DNA of 64,000 nucleotides, from the NCBI GenBank assembly GCA_021464245.1, contig JADCRB010000012.1, forward strand, positions 1,841,999 through 1,905,998, written 5' to 3'. The DNA comes from Carallia brachiata. Taxonomy: Eukaryota > Streptophyta > Magnoliopsida > Malpighiales > Rhizophoraceae. The notes below the pieces were generated by a model. The model was not told the DNA's origin. It worked only from the letters and a program-made list of their open reading frames with translations, and did no database searches. Positions 1 to 11,390 of the stretch are shown piece by piece. The translations under genes were made by a program, and so were the position numbers. How positions within the stretch are numbered: the first letter of the stretch is position 1; each line of letters starts with the position of its first letter.

Positions 1-870
1 GTTTGTCCTAAGATTATGTTTCTAATTTCACTACTTAAATAAGCTTTCTTTGTAAGCAAATGCAACAAGTAATGGAAAATTTGGTCATTGTGTTATCCAA
101 GGATTTGTTCTCTGGTTTCGTTCCTTAGAGCTTTTAAAGTTCTAAACCATGGATTTCTTTGTACTGTTGAAGTCTAACCAACATGTTCTCAAATTTTTAA
201 ATTCATATTAGTCAAAATCTTATTGAGAACTATTGAGAGGTGGCAACGAAATGTGTTGTAAAATTATTCCAATTGCCACTCTTTGTAAAAGGAAAGGTAA
301 AATCACATGTATCTGGAAATAACTATTTTTCACAGTTTTGGGCAGGCACATCTTTTTACCCCAAAATTGTGTCATCTTGGTTATTTCTTGGTACAAGTAG
401 TATTTTGAGATTTAAATAATTTTTTTATTTCTTTTAATCAATTATGATGATTTATTTCAAAATCAACCGGGTGCATGCCTCTTTGACACTTTTAATTCCT
501 AACTCCGACTACCAATTTCTTTTTGTAAGATGATATGTTAAACGTTAAGGTCACCTATTACTATTTTCTTTTATAATTTTTTCCACCTAAATAATATTGG
601 TCCGAATAAATTTTCTCACACAAATGGAGTTAAATTGTCAAATAATATTTATAAAAAAAAAAAACTCATATTCTCGTGAAATAGTTAATGCCTAGAAGTT
701 ATCAGTCAAGAGACTCAAGACAATTCAGTCAAGACCGTTCAGTCAAAAAAACAAAGACAGTTCAAAAGAAAAGACAGTTCTTGTACTTGCGGCAGGCACA
801 CGACCGATCCGAGAAAAAAGAATTGCTGGCTGTGGTTTTTTTTTTTTTTTTTTTTTAATATTATTGTCTG
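1..870. other. Intergenic, upstream of PPR gene
   Basis: AT-rich sequence with no open frame worth calling. A pure T tract of about 20 bases sits just upstream of the PPR start region (about 837-856). It presumably contains the promoter of the PPR gene, but I see no TATA box that I would defend. Confidence 0.6.
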
Positions 871-941
871 ATGATTTTCATCTCTGTGAAACTGAAAACC
901 ACTGAACTCAAGCTTTACTGCCTTTCGTTGTCATCTCATGT

Positions 942-3404
942 ATGCCTTCTCTGCATCGCCATGGCAATCATTTCATTCTTCCCAAAATACCCTTCAAACC
1001 CATCTTCTCATTTCCCGTCACGACCTTCTCTTCTTCAACCCAAAATGCATCCTTTCATCATTCCCCAGCAATTATCCAGAAATTCTTGTTTCTATTGCAA
1101 TCATTCTCAAAAACTCTTATCTGGGTCAAGTCCGTTCACGCTCAGATTACCACAAACTCTGTGGTCGCTGACCAGTTCTTGGCTAGTAAACTCGTTAGAG
1201 CCTATTCGGATTTTGGCCATTTATTTTATGCCAGACAATTGTTTGATCAAATTACTGAACCAAGAACCATTCTTTGTAATGCAATGATTTATGGGTATTT
1301 GAGAAACGAACATTACATGGAGGCCCTTGAGTTGTTTCTACTGATGGGGTCTTGTAATATAGAGAGTGATACTTATACGTGTAATTTTATGCTCCAGGCT
1401 TGTGCGAAATTGGGAGACTATGAGATGGGTATGGGAATAATTAGTGGAGCTATGAATAGAAGGATGGAAAGGGATCGATATCTTGGAAGTTCAATGATAA
1501 ATTTCTTGATGAATTTTGGTGATGTTGATGAAGCAAAAAGGGTTTTTGATGGAATGCGAGAAAGGGATGTGGTGTGTTGGAATTCAATGATTGGTGGCTA
1601 TCTGCAGGCGGGTTGTTATGATAAAGTGTTTGATCTATTTTTTGCAATGCGTGATTCTGGGATTAGACCAAGTAGTGTGACTATGATAAGCTTAATTCAG
1701 GCAGGTGGGAATGCAGGAAATTTGCAGCTTGGAAGATGTGTTCATGGGTATGTGTTTGGATTAGACTTGGATGATGACATCTCGGTGCTTACATCATTGG
1801 TCGACATGTACAGTAAATTGGGTGACATTGAAAGTGCTCGTAGTGTTTTCGATGGCATTCCCTCTAAAAATTTGGTATCATGGAATGCTATCATATCAGG
1901 ATACGTTCATAATGGGCTCATAAATGAAGCTTTTGACCTTTTTCGTAGATTAGTGATGAGTGGTAGTGGGTTTGATTCAGGTACCATTGTTAGCATTATT
2001 CAGGTTTGCGTTCAAACAGCTGACTTGGACCGTGGAAAAATCCTCCATGGTTGTGTTTTTAGAAGGGGTCTTGATTTGAATTCGGTTCTATTGACTGCAA
2101 TTGTGGATTTGTATTGCAAGTGTGGTGCATTGAGGGAAGCAACTGCTGTATTTGATGGGATGAAAGATAGGAATGTGATTACATGGACTGCTATGCTTGT
2201 GGGGTTAGCTCAAAATGGCCAGGCAGAGGATGCCCTTAATTTATTTACACAGATGCAAGACAAGGGAGTTGCTGCGAATTCAGTTACTCTTGTTTCTCTC
2301 ATTCACTGTTGTGCCCACTTGGGTTCTCTGAAGAAAGGAAAAAGTGTCCATGGTTACTTAATTCGTCATGGACATTGTTTTGATTCAGTTAACATGACAG
2401 CCCTAGTTGATGTGTATGCAAAGTGTGGGCACTTAAAATCTGCTGAATGCTTATTTAACAAAAGTTCCATGTGTAGAGATGTTGTTTTATGGAACTCGAT
2501 GATTAAAAGCTATGCAATGCATGGCCATGGATGTCAAGCTGTTGGTATCTATAATGAAATGATACTGGAGGGGGTTCAACCAAATGAGACTACCTTTGTC
2601 TGTCTTCTAACTGCTTGTAGTCACTCGGGACTTGTGGAAGAGGGAATAAAGTTGTTCAACTGCATGGAAATGGACCATAGAATTAGGCCTAATGATAAAC
2701 ACTATGCTTGCTTTGTAGACCTTCTCAGCCGAGCTGGGCGTCTTGAAGAAGCTGAGGCATTAATAAAAAAAATGCCTTTTGATCCAAGTAGTGCAGTTTT
2801 AGAAGCACTTTTAAATGGGTGCAGAATACACAAGAAGATTGATATGGGTATAACCACTGCTGATCGGTTACTGAGACTGGATGCTGCGAATCCTGGTATT
2901 TACATCATGTTATCAAACATATATGCAGAAGGCAGGAAGTGGGATGCAGTGGATTGTGTTCGAGGCCTCATGAAGAAAAGGGGGCTGAAGAAAACTCCTG
3001 GGTATAGTTTGATTGAGGTGAGAAACCAAGTCCACACATTTTTTGCTGGAGATGATTCGCATCCAAAGCAGATAGAAATCAATCAGTTTTTAGAGAAGTT
3101 GAGGTTTGAAGTGGAAGCTTGCGGCCATGTACCTAACACGGATTGTGTTCTCCGTGACATGGATGAGGCAATGAAGGTGAGGCTGCTATGGGGCCACAGT
3201 GAGAGATTAGCTATTGCATTTGGTGTCTTAAGCATGCCTGTTGGAAGCTCGATTAGGATCACTAAGAATCTTCGAGTGTGTGTTGACTGTCATGTTGTGA
3301 CGAAATATATATCAAAGATAGTCAGGAGAGAAATCATTGTGAGAGATGCCAACCGTTTTCATCACTTCATTGATGGGAAATGCTCCTGTGGTGATTATTG
3401 GTGA
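942..3404 (+). CDS. PLS-class pentatricopeptide repeat protein, DYW type
   Basis: An uninterrupted 820-residue frame, the usual intronless form of plant PPR genes. The N-terminus is basic, Ser/Phe-rich and organelle-targeting in character; whether mitochondrial or plastid cannot be told. About residues 60-640 are tandem PLS-type PPR motifs (recurring 'WNSMI', 'MYSKLGD', 'LFxxM' signatures). An E/E+ segment with the PGYSLIEV box follows. The C-terminal DYW domain ends in CSCGDYW and keeps the deaminase signature: HSE at about 752-754 and CVDC at about 780-783. Known for the family: these proteins bind organellar RNA and DYW domains carry out C-to-U editing. The target RNA is unknown. The ATG at 942 is the first in frame with the full-length protein. 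The gene converges on the tRNA synthetase gene, about 500 bases from stop to stop. Confidence 0.93.
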   Translation: MPSLHRHGNHFILPKIPFKPIFSFPVTTFSSSTQNASFHHSPAIIQKFLFLLQSFSKTLIWVKSVHAQITTNSVVADQFLASKLVRAYSDFGHLFYARQLFDQITEPRTILCNAMIYGYLRNEHYMEALELFLLMGSCNIESDTYTCNFMLQACAKLGDYEMGMGIISGAMNRRMERDRYLGSSMINFLMNFGDVDEAKRVFDGMRERDVVCWNSMIGGYLQAGCYDKVFDLFFAMRDSGIRPSSVTMISLIQAGGNAGNLQLGRCVHGYVFGLDLDDDISVLTSLVDMYSKLGDIESARSVFDGIPSKNLVSWNAIISGYVHNGLINEAFDLFRRLVMSGSGFDSGTIVSIIQVCVQTADLDRGKILHGCVFRRGLDLNSVLLTAIVDLYCKCGALREATAVFDGMKDRNVITWTAMLVGLAQNGQAEDALNLFTQMQDKGVAANSVTLVSLIHCCAHLGSLKKGKSVHGYLIRHGHCFDSVNMTALVDVYAKCGHLKSAECLFNKSSMCRDVVLWNSMIKSYAMHGHGCQAVGIYNEMILEGVQPNETTFVCLLTACSHSGLVEEGIKLFNCMEMDHRIRPNDKHYACFVDLLSRAGRLEEAEALIKKMPFDPSSAVLEALLNGCRIHKKIDMGITTADRLLRLDAANPGIYIMLSNIYAEGRKWDAVDCVRGLMKKRGLKKTPGYSLIEVRNQVHTFFAGDDSHPKQIEINQFLEKLRFEVEACGHVPNTDCVLRDMDEAMKVRLLWGHSERLAIAFGVLSMPVGSSIRITKNLRVCVDCHVVTKYISKIVRREIIVRDANRFHHFIDGKCSCGDYW

Positions 3405-3908
3405 AGACTAGGTATTACTTAGACGTTAGTCTTTGATTTGGATCATGGAAAATTCTAAATGTAACACAACCGTCGAACGCAGTTAACACAATTTGCACTG
3501 TTAGAATCATAAAAGATATATTAAATATTTTTATGTTATTGAATTAACATATAGCAGTCTTGCTCTTGGATAATTACTCCATTTTCTTCCTGTGGGACCT
3601 CTTCGTTTTTTTGGCACCCATGTACGCAGAGATTTTTTTTTGTGGATCTGTGCATCCGGAACAGACCTTTGAGCAGCATTTTAACATATTATTATCATGG
3701 AAACAAAGTGCCTAAGAATTGTTGTTTTCATTAATAATAAACTTTGTCAATGAGGTGGAACTTAAAAGTTTCAAAAATCAAAATTTCCACGTGAATGTAA
3801 CAAAACATTAATGAGCCTTTCGGCTCTCGTTGCCTCAACTCTTAAGTATAAAAGCAATAATGGTTTCTCTAGTTGAAGAGCTCCACAAAATGCTGGCATT
3901 ATCTCAAT

Positions 3909-6900
3909 TCAGTCGAACATATGAGGAAGAGGTCTCGCTGCCATAAATGCATCCACCATCTGACAAAAGAATCAAGAAGAGAGATGATTATTCAATCGTT
4001 AATTTGAATTATTTTTCATGTTAATATACGCAATACTCTAAAAATTCAATCTCTAAAACTGCAACCATAGAGCTTACTTCATCAGTTACAGTGGCACGAG
4101 CTGCCCGATGCCTCTCTACCAGTTCAGTTAAAACCTCAGCAAGGCGCTTCTTCACCTCTCCCGTTAACATGCGTCCTGCAGCATACTCCTAAGGAAGGAC
4201 AAGCAAATGATTATAAGGAAAGAATCAAAGTAAACATGCTGTTTGTAAGTGTTGATTACTACTTCTGTGATCACAAGAACTTGTGGAAAGTAACAAATAG
4301 TCTCATCAAGGATTTAACCAAACAACTGAAACATTAAATTCTCACCTTTTTTATGTGTTCAAGTTCAGCATCATCCTCCAGGAAAAAGCTTAAATATTTT
4401 ACTGGTATATCTACCTGAAAATTAGCCAAGCAAAATAAGAAAACTTCTAAAGTGAATTTAAATGCTTCACACAAGCAAGCAGAAGGATTTACTACCTCGA
4501 GATTTGCTCCATATTGTCTATGCTTTTCTAAGGAATCTTGCCCGCCAGAGAATGCATGCTTGTTTATCTGTTGCGATTAATGCAGCTTGCCATTAGCAAC
4601 TGGAAAGCACTAAAAATACATGTTGACCATATTGCCCAAAACGTGTCTATATCTGAGCAAGCTGATCTATGACTTGGGCTCATGCTTAATTTGCACATAC
4701 ATTGGTTTTAACTGTTTAAGCATTTTCATCCATATTATGTTAAGCCACAAAAGACCATAAGTGCACAACCCCGGCGGAGGAAAAATCAGACAAGAACAGA
4801 GATTGTTATTTTAATTGAAGTCAAATATATCCAGCCTCATTGGATCCACAGTCACAAAGGACCAAACTTCTCAAAGCCCGACCTGAAAAGCCAAACTTCA
4901 GGCGCTGACAAAGAGATTTCAATATTTTTTTTTCCACCGGGATCAGCTCTAAAGATTCTTGATCGTATAGAGCAGCTTGGTAGCTCGAAAGGCTCATAAA
5001 GTTTAAGTCACAGGTTCAAATCTCGTCTCCACAACATTTCTTTTACCAAAAAATGGAAACTTATCCCTCTCAACTTTAGTAATTAATGACCACTTCTATA
5101 ACCCAAGTCCCTGATGCCTCTGCATCCTATATCCATGACACAGTTGAAAACCTGGCATTGGGAGGAGAAATAGAGAGAATGAGCAACACAGGATGGTATT
5201 TTTTCCAGGATTATACCTTATTCTTAATGACCTTAGCTGAATCAGTTACATATATGGCAGAATTTGGATCACTGGCCGACATTTTTCCCGTTTCCCCCTG
5301 CATGAATTCATTTACAAGAACTCATCAGTGCTTAAGTGTGGACCTCAGTCATAAACTGCCTAATTCAATATACAGGCAAGTAACTTTATCAGGTTAAGTA
5401 ATCACTATGAGTCTAGAGATATGTGATCTCACAATTGACAGAGTACCTGCAAGGCAGGAAAGAATGATGACTCAATCAGCGAAGGTTTATGGTATCCTAT
5501 CCGTGGAGCAACATCTCGTGTCATTCTGAAATATGGATCCTGAACAGATCGGATAGCAAATTAATCAATAAAAAGGAAGGAAGTGCGACTTAACAAGCAC
5601 AGATGCAAGCAAAACCACCACATACAATAGTGCAAGGAAACTACAGCATGCGCATAGCCACATACACATGCACAGATTTACATAAAATGATGATGTGTAT
5701 CAAACAACACACATAAATAATGAAATATCCCAAAGAAACTCCCCAAATAGAGATTATAAAATGTATAATGTACAAGAAGATAAATCCAAGGGCTCGCCTG
5801 GTCAATTGCACATGGAATTAAGCAACGGAGGTTCTCTCTGCCAGAAAACAAGTGTGGGAATGAACTGGGAAATGATGGAACTGCCTGCACCAGCAAAAAA
5901 GACATGGAGCATATTGACTCATTTCCGTAGATATCCAACAACGGTGGAGATACAAGTCACACATGGTAAGCATGCAGCGGTAAGGAACCAACCTGCACGG
6001 GTGGAAAACTAACTTTTCCAATATGATCTTCACCAGTGAATCCGAAAATGCCAACAACCTATACATTAGTAGCAAACCTTCAGAAGTTATGGAACAGTCT
6101 AAATTACAAGGACAATATGAACAGATGAGTATTCAAAAAGTAAAAAAATAAAAAAAAAGGGAAAATTAGTAGGCAAGCGTGTTACCTTATTGTATGTAAC
6201 ACACTTTGCAACCCTCACCATATTCTTGTAAAAGGAACTGCAATCACAATTTTCACATAAAATCACGCAAATTTCTAAAGTATAACACCTAGAATATATA
6301 TAGCTAAAACACAAATTCTGCACCAAAAATAGATGAGTTACGTACCCACCGACATAATCAAAATCCGAGAAGATGAAAGTTTTCGTGATGTCAAATCCAC
6401 AAGCAATGATGTCTTTAGCATTTTCACGAGCAAGCCTCTGGCTCTCCTCCACAGACAAATTTTTCCACATGCACTTCTCATCATCGGTGAGTTGTATAAC
6501 AAGAGGAACCTTGAATGCATCCTGCAGATATCTGCAATCATTGTTCTAGATTTAATGCAAGTTAAAGTAAACTGGTTTTCATTTAGTCCACATGCAGAGG
6601 GGGGGGGGGGGGGGGAAAGGAACTCCAGATTATTAATTTAGTACAATGTATCAGTTTCAGAAGGCTAAAAAATGCAGCTTTTCGATTCATGCGACAGAAA
6701 AATCAAGAAATTCCCAAACACAAAAATATGGAAACATACCCAAAAATAAAAGAAGGAAGTTTAAAGAACATATTTGAATCCATTACCCAGAGCCATCCAA
6801 ACAACAAATGAAAAAATTGGTTCTCCATTTCCAAATATACCAAGCCATTAAACAAGCAATTAGTAGTACAATTCACGTTCAAGCAGTCAAGCACACTTCA

Positions 6901-7521
6901 ATGGAACTGAGCCGTATCCAGGACTCTCGAATTTGAGTCTCAATCAGAGCCAATTAACGGAAAATTTCAAATATGGTAACTTTTTTTTCTCCTAATTCCG
7001 GTACCTCATCATAAATCTTTTATCTTTTTTTTTCCTTTTTGGATTAATTAACAGTTCAGCACTAACAATTCTGCAACATCACTCATTTTAATCCCTAAAA
7101 CCCTAAACTTTACCAGAAGAAGACCATGCGGTAACACGGATACTCACTTGGTGAACATGAAGGGCACGAGATGGCCCAAGTGGAGGGCTTCGGAGGACGG
7201 GCCTCTACCGGTGTAGAGATAGAACTTGTCGCCTCTCTCGTAGGCGTCGAGAATCTCGTCGAAATCGCGGTGTGCGAAGAAGACGCCACGGCGGAGGAAG
7301 ACGTGCGGAGGTCGGCCAGTAAGGCGGCGAACGCGGTCGATTAGGGGTTTTTCGAGCCTCTGGCATCCGAATTGGTCGATTAGCTTGTCGTAATCGATCT
7401 TCCCCCCCGGTTTCGCCGCCACCTCCCATGGGTTCACCACCTGCTCTCCTTCTTCTTCTTCTTTACTCTCTTTCGGCTCCCCGTTTCTCTTCTCAGCCTC
7501 CGCCCCCGCCGCCGCCGCCAT
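3909..7521 (-). CDS. Tryptophan--tRNA ligase, cytoplasmic
   Basis: Eleven coding exons on the minus strand: 7521-7148, 6531-6346, 6237-6186, 6058-5993, 5884-5798, 5539-5447, 5297-5217, 4567-4496, 4414-4346, 4188-4078 and 3959-3909. They sum to 1242 nt, or 413 aa, in a continuous frame. It charges tRNA-Trp in the cytosol (class Ic synthetase). The HIGH-type motif reads HLGH at residues 114-117 and the KMSKS-type motif reads KMSAS at 291-295. The segment order matches eukaryotic cytosolic TrpRS ([45 protein letters not shown]). The first about 40 residues are Ala/Glu-rich with no obvious organelle signal. All introns have GT-AG ends except the one after 5798, which begins GC. That join is forced because family members read IDQ directly into DPYF. 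Intron 1 holds a 17-base G run; the intron between 5217 and 4567 holds a tRNA-like relic. Confidence 0.93.
4962..5034 (+). pseudogene. Degenerate plastid-type tRNA-fMet (CAU) sequence in a TrpRS intron
   Basis: The stretch matches remembered plastid initiator tRNA in several blocks: GTATAGAGCAG then TTGGTAGCTCG (D arm), GGCTCATAA (CAU anticodon loop), GTCACAGGTTCAAAT (variable loop and T arm) and TCTCC.CAAC (acceptor end). The acceptor 5' side and both anticodon-stem sides carry mismatches, so it should not fold as a working tRNA. It lies antisense in the intron between 5217 and 4567 of the TrpRS gene. Likely a nuclear insertion of plastid DNA or a relic of a tRNA-derived retroposon. Confidence 0.55.
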
Positions 7522-10340
7522 GATTTACTACTCTGCTTCCACTAGATTTCTCTCTCTCGCATATTTCAGAGGAAGGCTCGTCTCTTTTACCCGGGTCGCG
7601 ATCCATACCCGTAAATATGGGTCATGGGTTTGTGGTTTCTAGACCCGACTAAATGGGTCCAAGGCAGATGGGGTCCATACAAGTCAGAGATGGAGGTCTA
7701 ATAAGAGTGCTTATGGGCTGGAGTGTCCGACTCAGCCCAAAACACTCTGGGCTTTTACTCCAGGTTATATTGCCAATCTGGGCTGAATCTTGGGCTTTTG
7801 TAAGAACTGCTGTATTGGGCCTGCAACTGATTGGCCATTCCTTGTGGGACACACAAATTATGACAATTTCAAATGGATTTCATTGTAATCTATTATCCTC
7901 TTCGATGGGTTAACTCAATTTTTCAACCAATAAAAATTTGTGCTTCTTGTATTTTTGTAGGTCGGAATTGTATACAAAGATATGCTTAATTGTAGGCAAC
8001 TAAACGTCTTCGAGAGTTTAATTCTTTTTTTTTTTTTTGAGAACGATAATGTAATTCTTACCGCAATTTATCTTATCAATGTATTAAATAAAAATTTTCT
8101 CATAACATTTTTTAGTTATGTAATTATATTTTTTTTTTTCGCCGAAACTTAGAATAACGTTGAAAATAGGACTATAAGAAATATATATATATTACCAATC
8201 CAAATTCTTGTAAGATTAAAATTCGCATTCTTGAGAGAGCTTTTTGAATTCTTAACCAACCTATTGTTTGTGAATTTCTATCATTTTAAAAGTTGTGTGG
8301 CATAAAAAAAAAAAAAAAAGTTAAGACAGGCAGTCACTAGACTTGGAACCATCAATTTTTTGTCTTCAAATTCGTGCAACTGCAATAAATAATTATATAG
8401 GTCAACAATATATTAGACCTGAATATTTAAATTGATTTGTAGATCCCAATAATTGATTCTAATATGCTTCCTTATGCCTGTAAGTCCATTGGATTTGACA
8501 ACGTGAATAAAACACATATCTCTCTTATTTGCAACAATTCACAACTAATAGAAAAATTAGATTAATGTAACTTAAACTCATAACCTCCAAATGAAAAGTT
8601 AGATATCGTATCAAAAAATTACTCAATCCAAAAATTTAAACTATTATGTGAAACTTAATAATCTTTCACATATTAAATTTTGTATGTGTACATTCTTAAG
8701 TCTGAACACTATCGGCAAATTACAATTACAGAGCATACTGTTCTTAAACCTATTTCATGATCCTTGTTTTGGACATATAGCCTAGACAGGTGTTCAGATA
8801 GAGGCATTTTACCCAATTGAAAGCTAATTTGTAGTTCTGTGATGCTGTCATCAATAGCTCTGTATGTATGTCCACATTGGTGGGTTACATCCAAAATGAC
8901 AAGTCCATGAATTTACAAATATTACTGCTATTGACAAACCATTTCCCTTATGAAAATTTCAACTTGTTCTACATTTTGTTCACAAAGATACACAAAATGC
9001 TGCAGTCTAGCATATAGGTCTTAATTCATAAGCAACTTAAGCAACTTCTTTTTGGGGGTCCCGCAAAAATGTGCTTAGAGTTAATTTAAGGAACTTATAT
9101 TTAACCATTTAGCTATTTACTTGTCTTTGTTATTTAATTTAACATGCTATTTATATACTTGCTGTAATATTAGAATTTAAATAAAAATAACAGCATATCA
9201 ATAAGTGAGAGATTAAGAGTTTTAACCCTCAATTTTCTCTCTCCTCTAAGAAGTTAGTATAAATTTAAGGAAAAAAAAAAACCATATTACCTAAGTGCTT
9301 ATGTACCAGATACCCAAAATAAAAATAAAAATAAAAATCACTGCACATAGTTCCTACAATCCTGTCTGAATATTTTGAATATATTTGTGCGGAATGTGTC
9401 CACACACGTGTAATCTACACATATATTTTGGCGAAGGAAAAGCTCTTTCCTAAAACTGATAAGCCTTCCTCAAGCATTTTGGTGAGTATTAGCTCAAAAA
9501 AAACAAAAAAGTTGATGTAATATTGTTAACACGACATGCTATTATCGTAACTCTTCATTTAAAATAAAAAATACATATTAAAGAATTTCAGTTCTAATGT
9601 AAAATTATATGCCTAATCCACATAATTTCAAATTCAGTTTCTATAATTCTTCTTAACTTTTTTTTTAATACTTATTTTTTTTTATCTACGCAAGTTGGTG
9701 AGTTAATGAGGGAAACAATGTCCCGAAGCAAGGTTCATTAAGCCAGGTTAAGACTTGAGAATTCTAGTTAACTTTTAGATTTTAGACACAAATTTACAAA
9801 CGGACGCTAATTACTGTGATAATTTGTTGTGATTAATTAAAAAAAGTATTGTCACATTTTTGTTTAGAAAATTTATTTGTAAGAATAATATAGCATATCT
9901 TTTGAAATAAAGAACAAAAGAGTATATCATAATTAGATTAACAATTCCAATTGAATACATACATTTAATAAATGCATCTTGCATAAAATAGAATTATTTA
10001 TAGTAAATATGGTTTTTGAAAAAAGCATAATAATAGAATATTAGTAACACAAACAAAATAAACAATATAAATTAATTGGTGCTAAAGTTCCGACTTAAAT
10101 TATTTAAAATCCAACTCGATCCAATTCATAGTAAAAATAATAGGAACTAAAACGATATAAAATTTGAATAATTAAATTAAAAAAAATTAACTGCAATTTT
10201 TTTTTTTTTTTTTTTGTTAATTTGGCACCTCTAATTGGCACTAGCAATGTCACCTTTCTCAGTCGCAGTTGTTGGCCCTTTTTCACACTAAAATCTGCAT
10301 ACTTTCTCTCTCTAAAAAACAAAAAAATAAAAATAAAATT
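7522..10340. other. Intergenic between TrpRS and DRB genes
   Basis: About 2.8 kb of AT-rich DNA between two divergent genes. The first few hundred bases beyond 7521 are GC-richer and should hold the TrpRS promoter. The rest contains poly-A/T tracts and no open frame with a recognisable protein. A 61-codon frame at 8709-8894 on the minus strand has no supporting features. Confidence 0.55.
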
Positions 10341-11390
10341 CTGAATGGCTATGGCGTGAAAATCTAGTTAGCTAGGTGCTACTCTTTTCACTTTCCCACA
10401 ACTTTTCCGTCACTTTCTTGGGAAAATCTAGGAAAAGGAGGGCCCTAAGAGGAGGCGCGCAAACAGGTGAGAATTACTATCCCATTTGAGTTTTTGCATC
10501 GAGATCATTCCCTTCATTGTTCCCAAGTTGATTCGATCCTTATTTTTCTCTTTTGCGGTTTGGTTTAATAGGCTTACTGATAGTTCAGATGTCCTCTTGA
10601 ATGTGAATTTGAGTGTTTAAGCGGTTAAATCGAGGTGGGTTTTCGATATGCTATGTGGGCTTTTTTTTTTTTTTGGGTATTTTGTAAATATCTTTGGTTC
10701 TTGAATTTAGTGTATCAATCTTTCAGCTCTTTCGAGTGAGCTTCCTTTGCTTTAGCTTTACTTTAGCAGGGAAATTCAGGGTTAGGAGTATCAATTTGTT
10801 GACTAAGGAATTGTTTTGAGGTTGAGAATAGAGTTTTATATAGGAAACCTGATAGCGTTTTGATACTTTCTGCTTCTTTTGTTTTCCTCTTTACAAAAAA
10901 TTCCCCCATCTTCAAGTTTGGAATTCTTGAAATTTCCTTTTTATCCCATCAAGTATGTAAAAAGGTTATTTCTTTTAGCTCACCAATAAAGCATTAGCAT
11001 TAGGCAATCATAAACTAACAATAATAAATGAAGGTAGGCTTAAGGCTGAGAGAACGGTCCAAGATTCAGTGCAAATTGTGGGTGGCATCAATTTTTAGTA
11101 AATGGAAGTTACATACATGATTTCGAAGTTCTAGCTTACTTTGTGAGATGTGTTAATTACGTTACGTCATCTTTTTCTCTATGGTATTAGAATTTGGGCA
11201 TATTGGTCTTTATCATAGCACAAAGTATAATTCTATCATTATGTTGTCTGTAAATTTTCTCTTTCTGTTTTTCTCTATCAATTTTTTTTAAAAAAAGTTT
11301 ATGAGAAGTGTGCATATTTATCCTCCAGGCTAGAAGCAGTCAGATCTCTGATTTATGTTTAATGCATGCTTCATGTGTTAATACATAGGC

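Noticed and set aside
871..1287. A 138-codon frame overlapping the start of the PPR gene
   Set aside because: It runs in another frame over the PPR N-terminus, has no protein-like motif, and the 942-3404 frame is clearly the gene.
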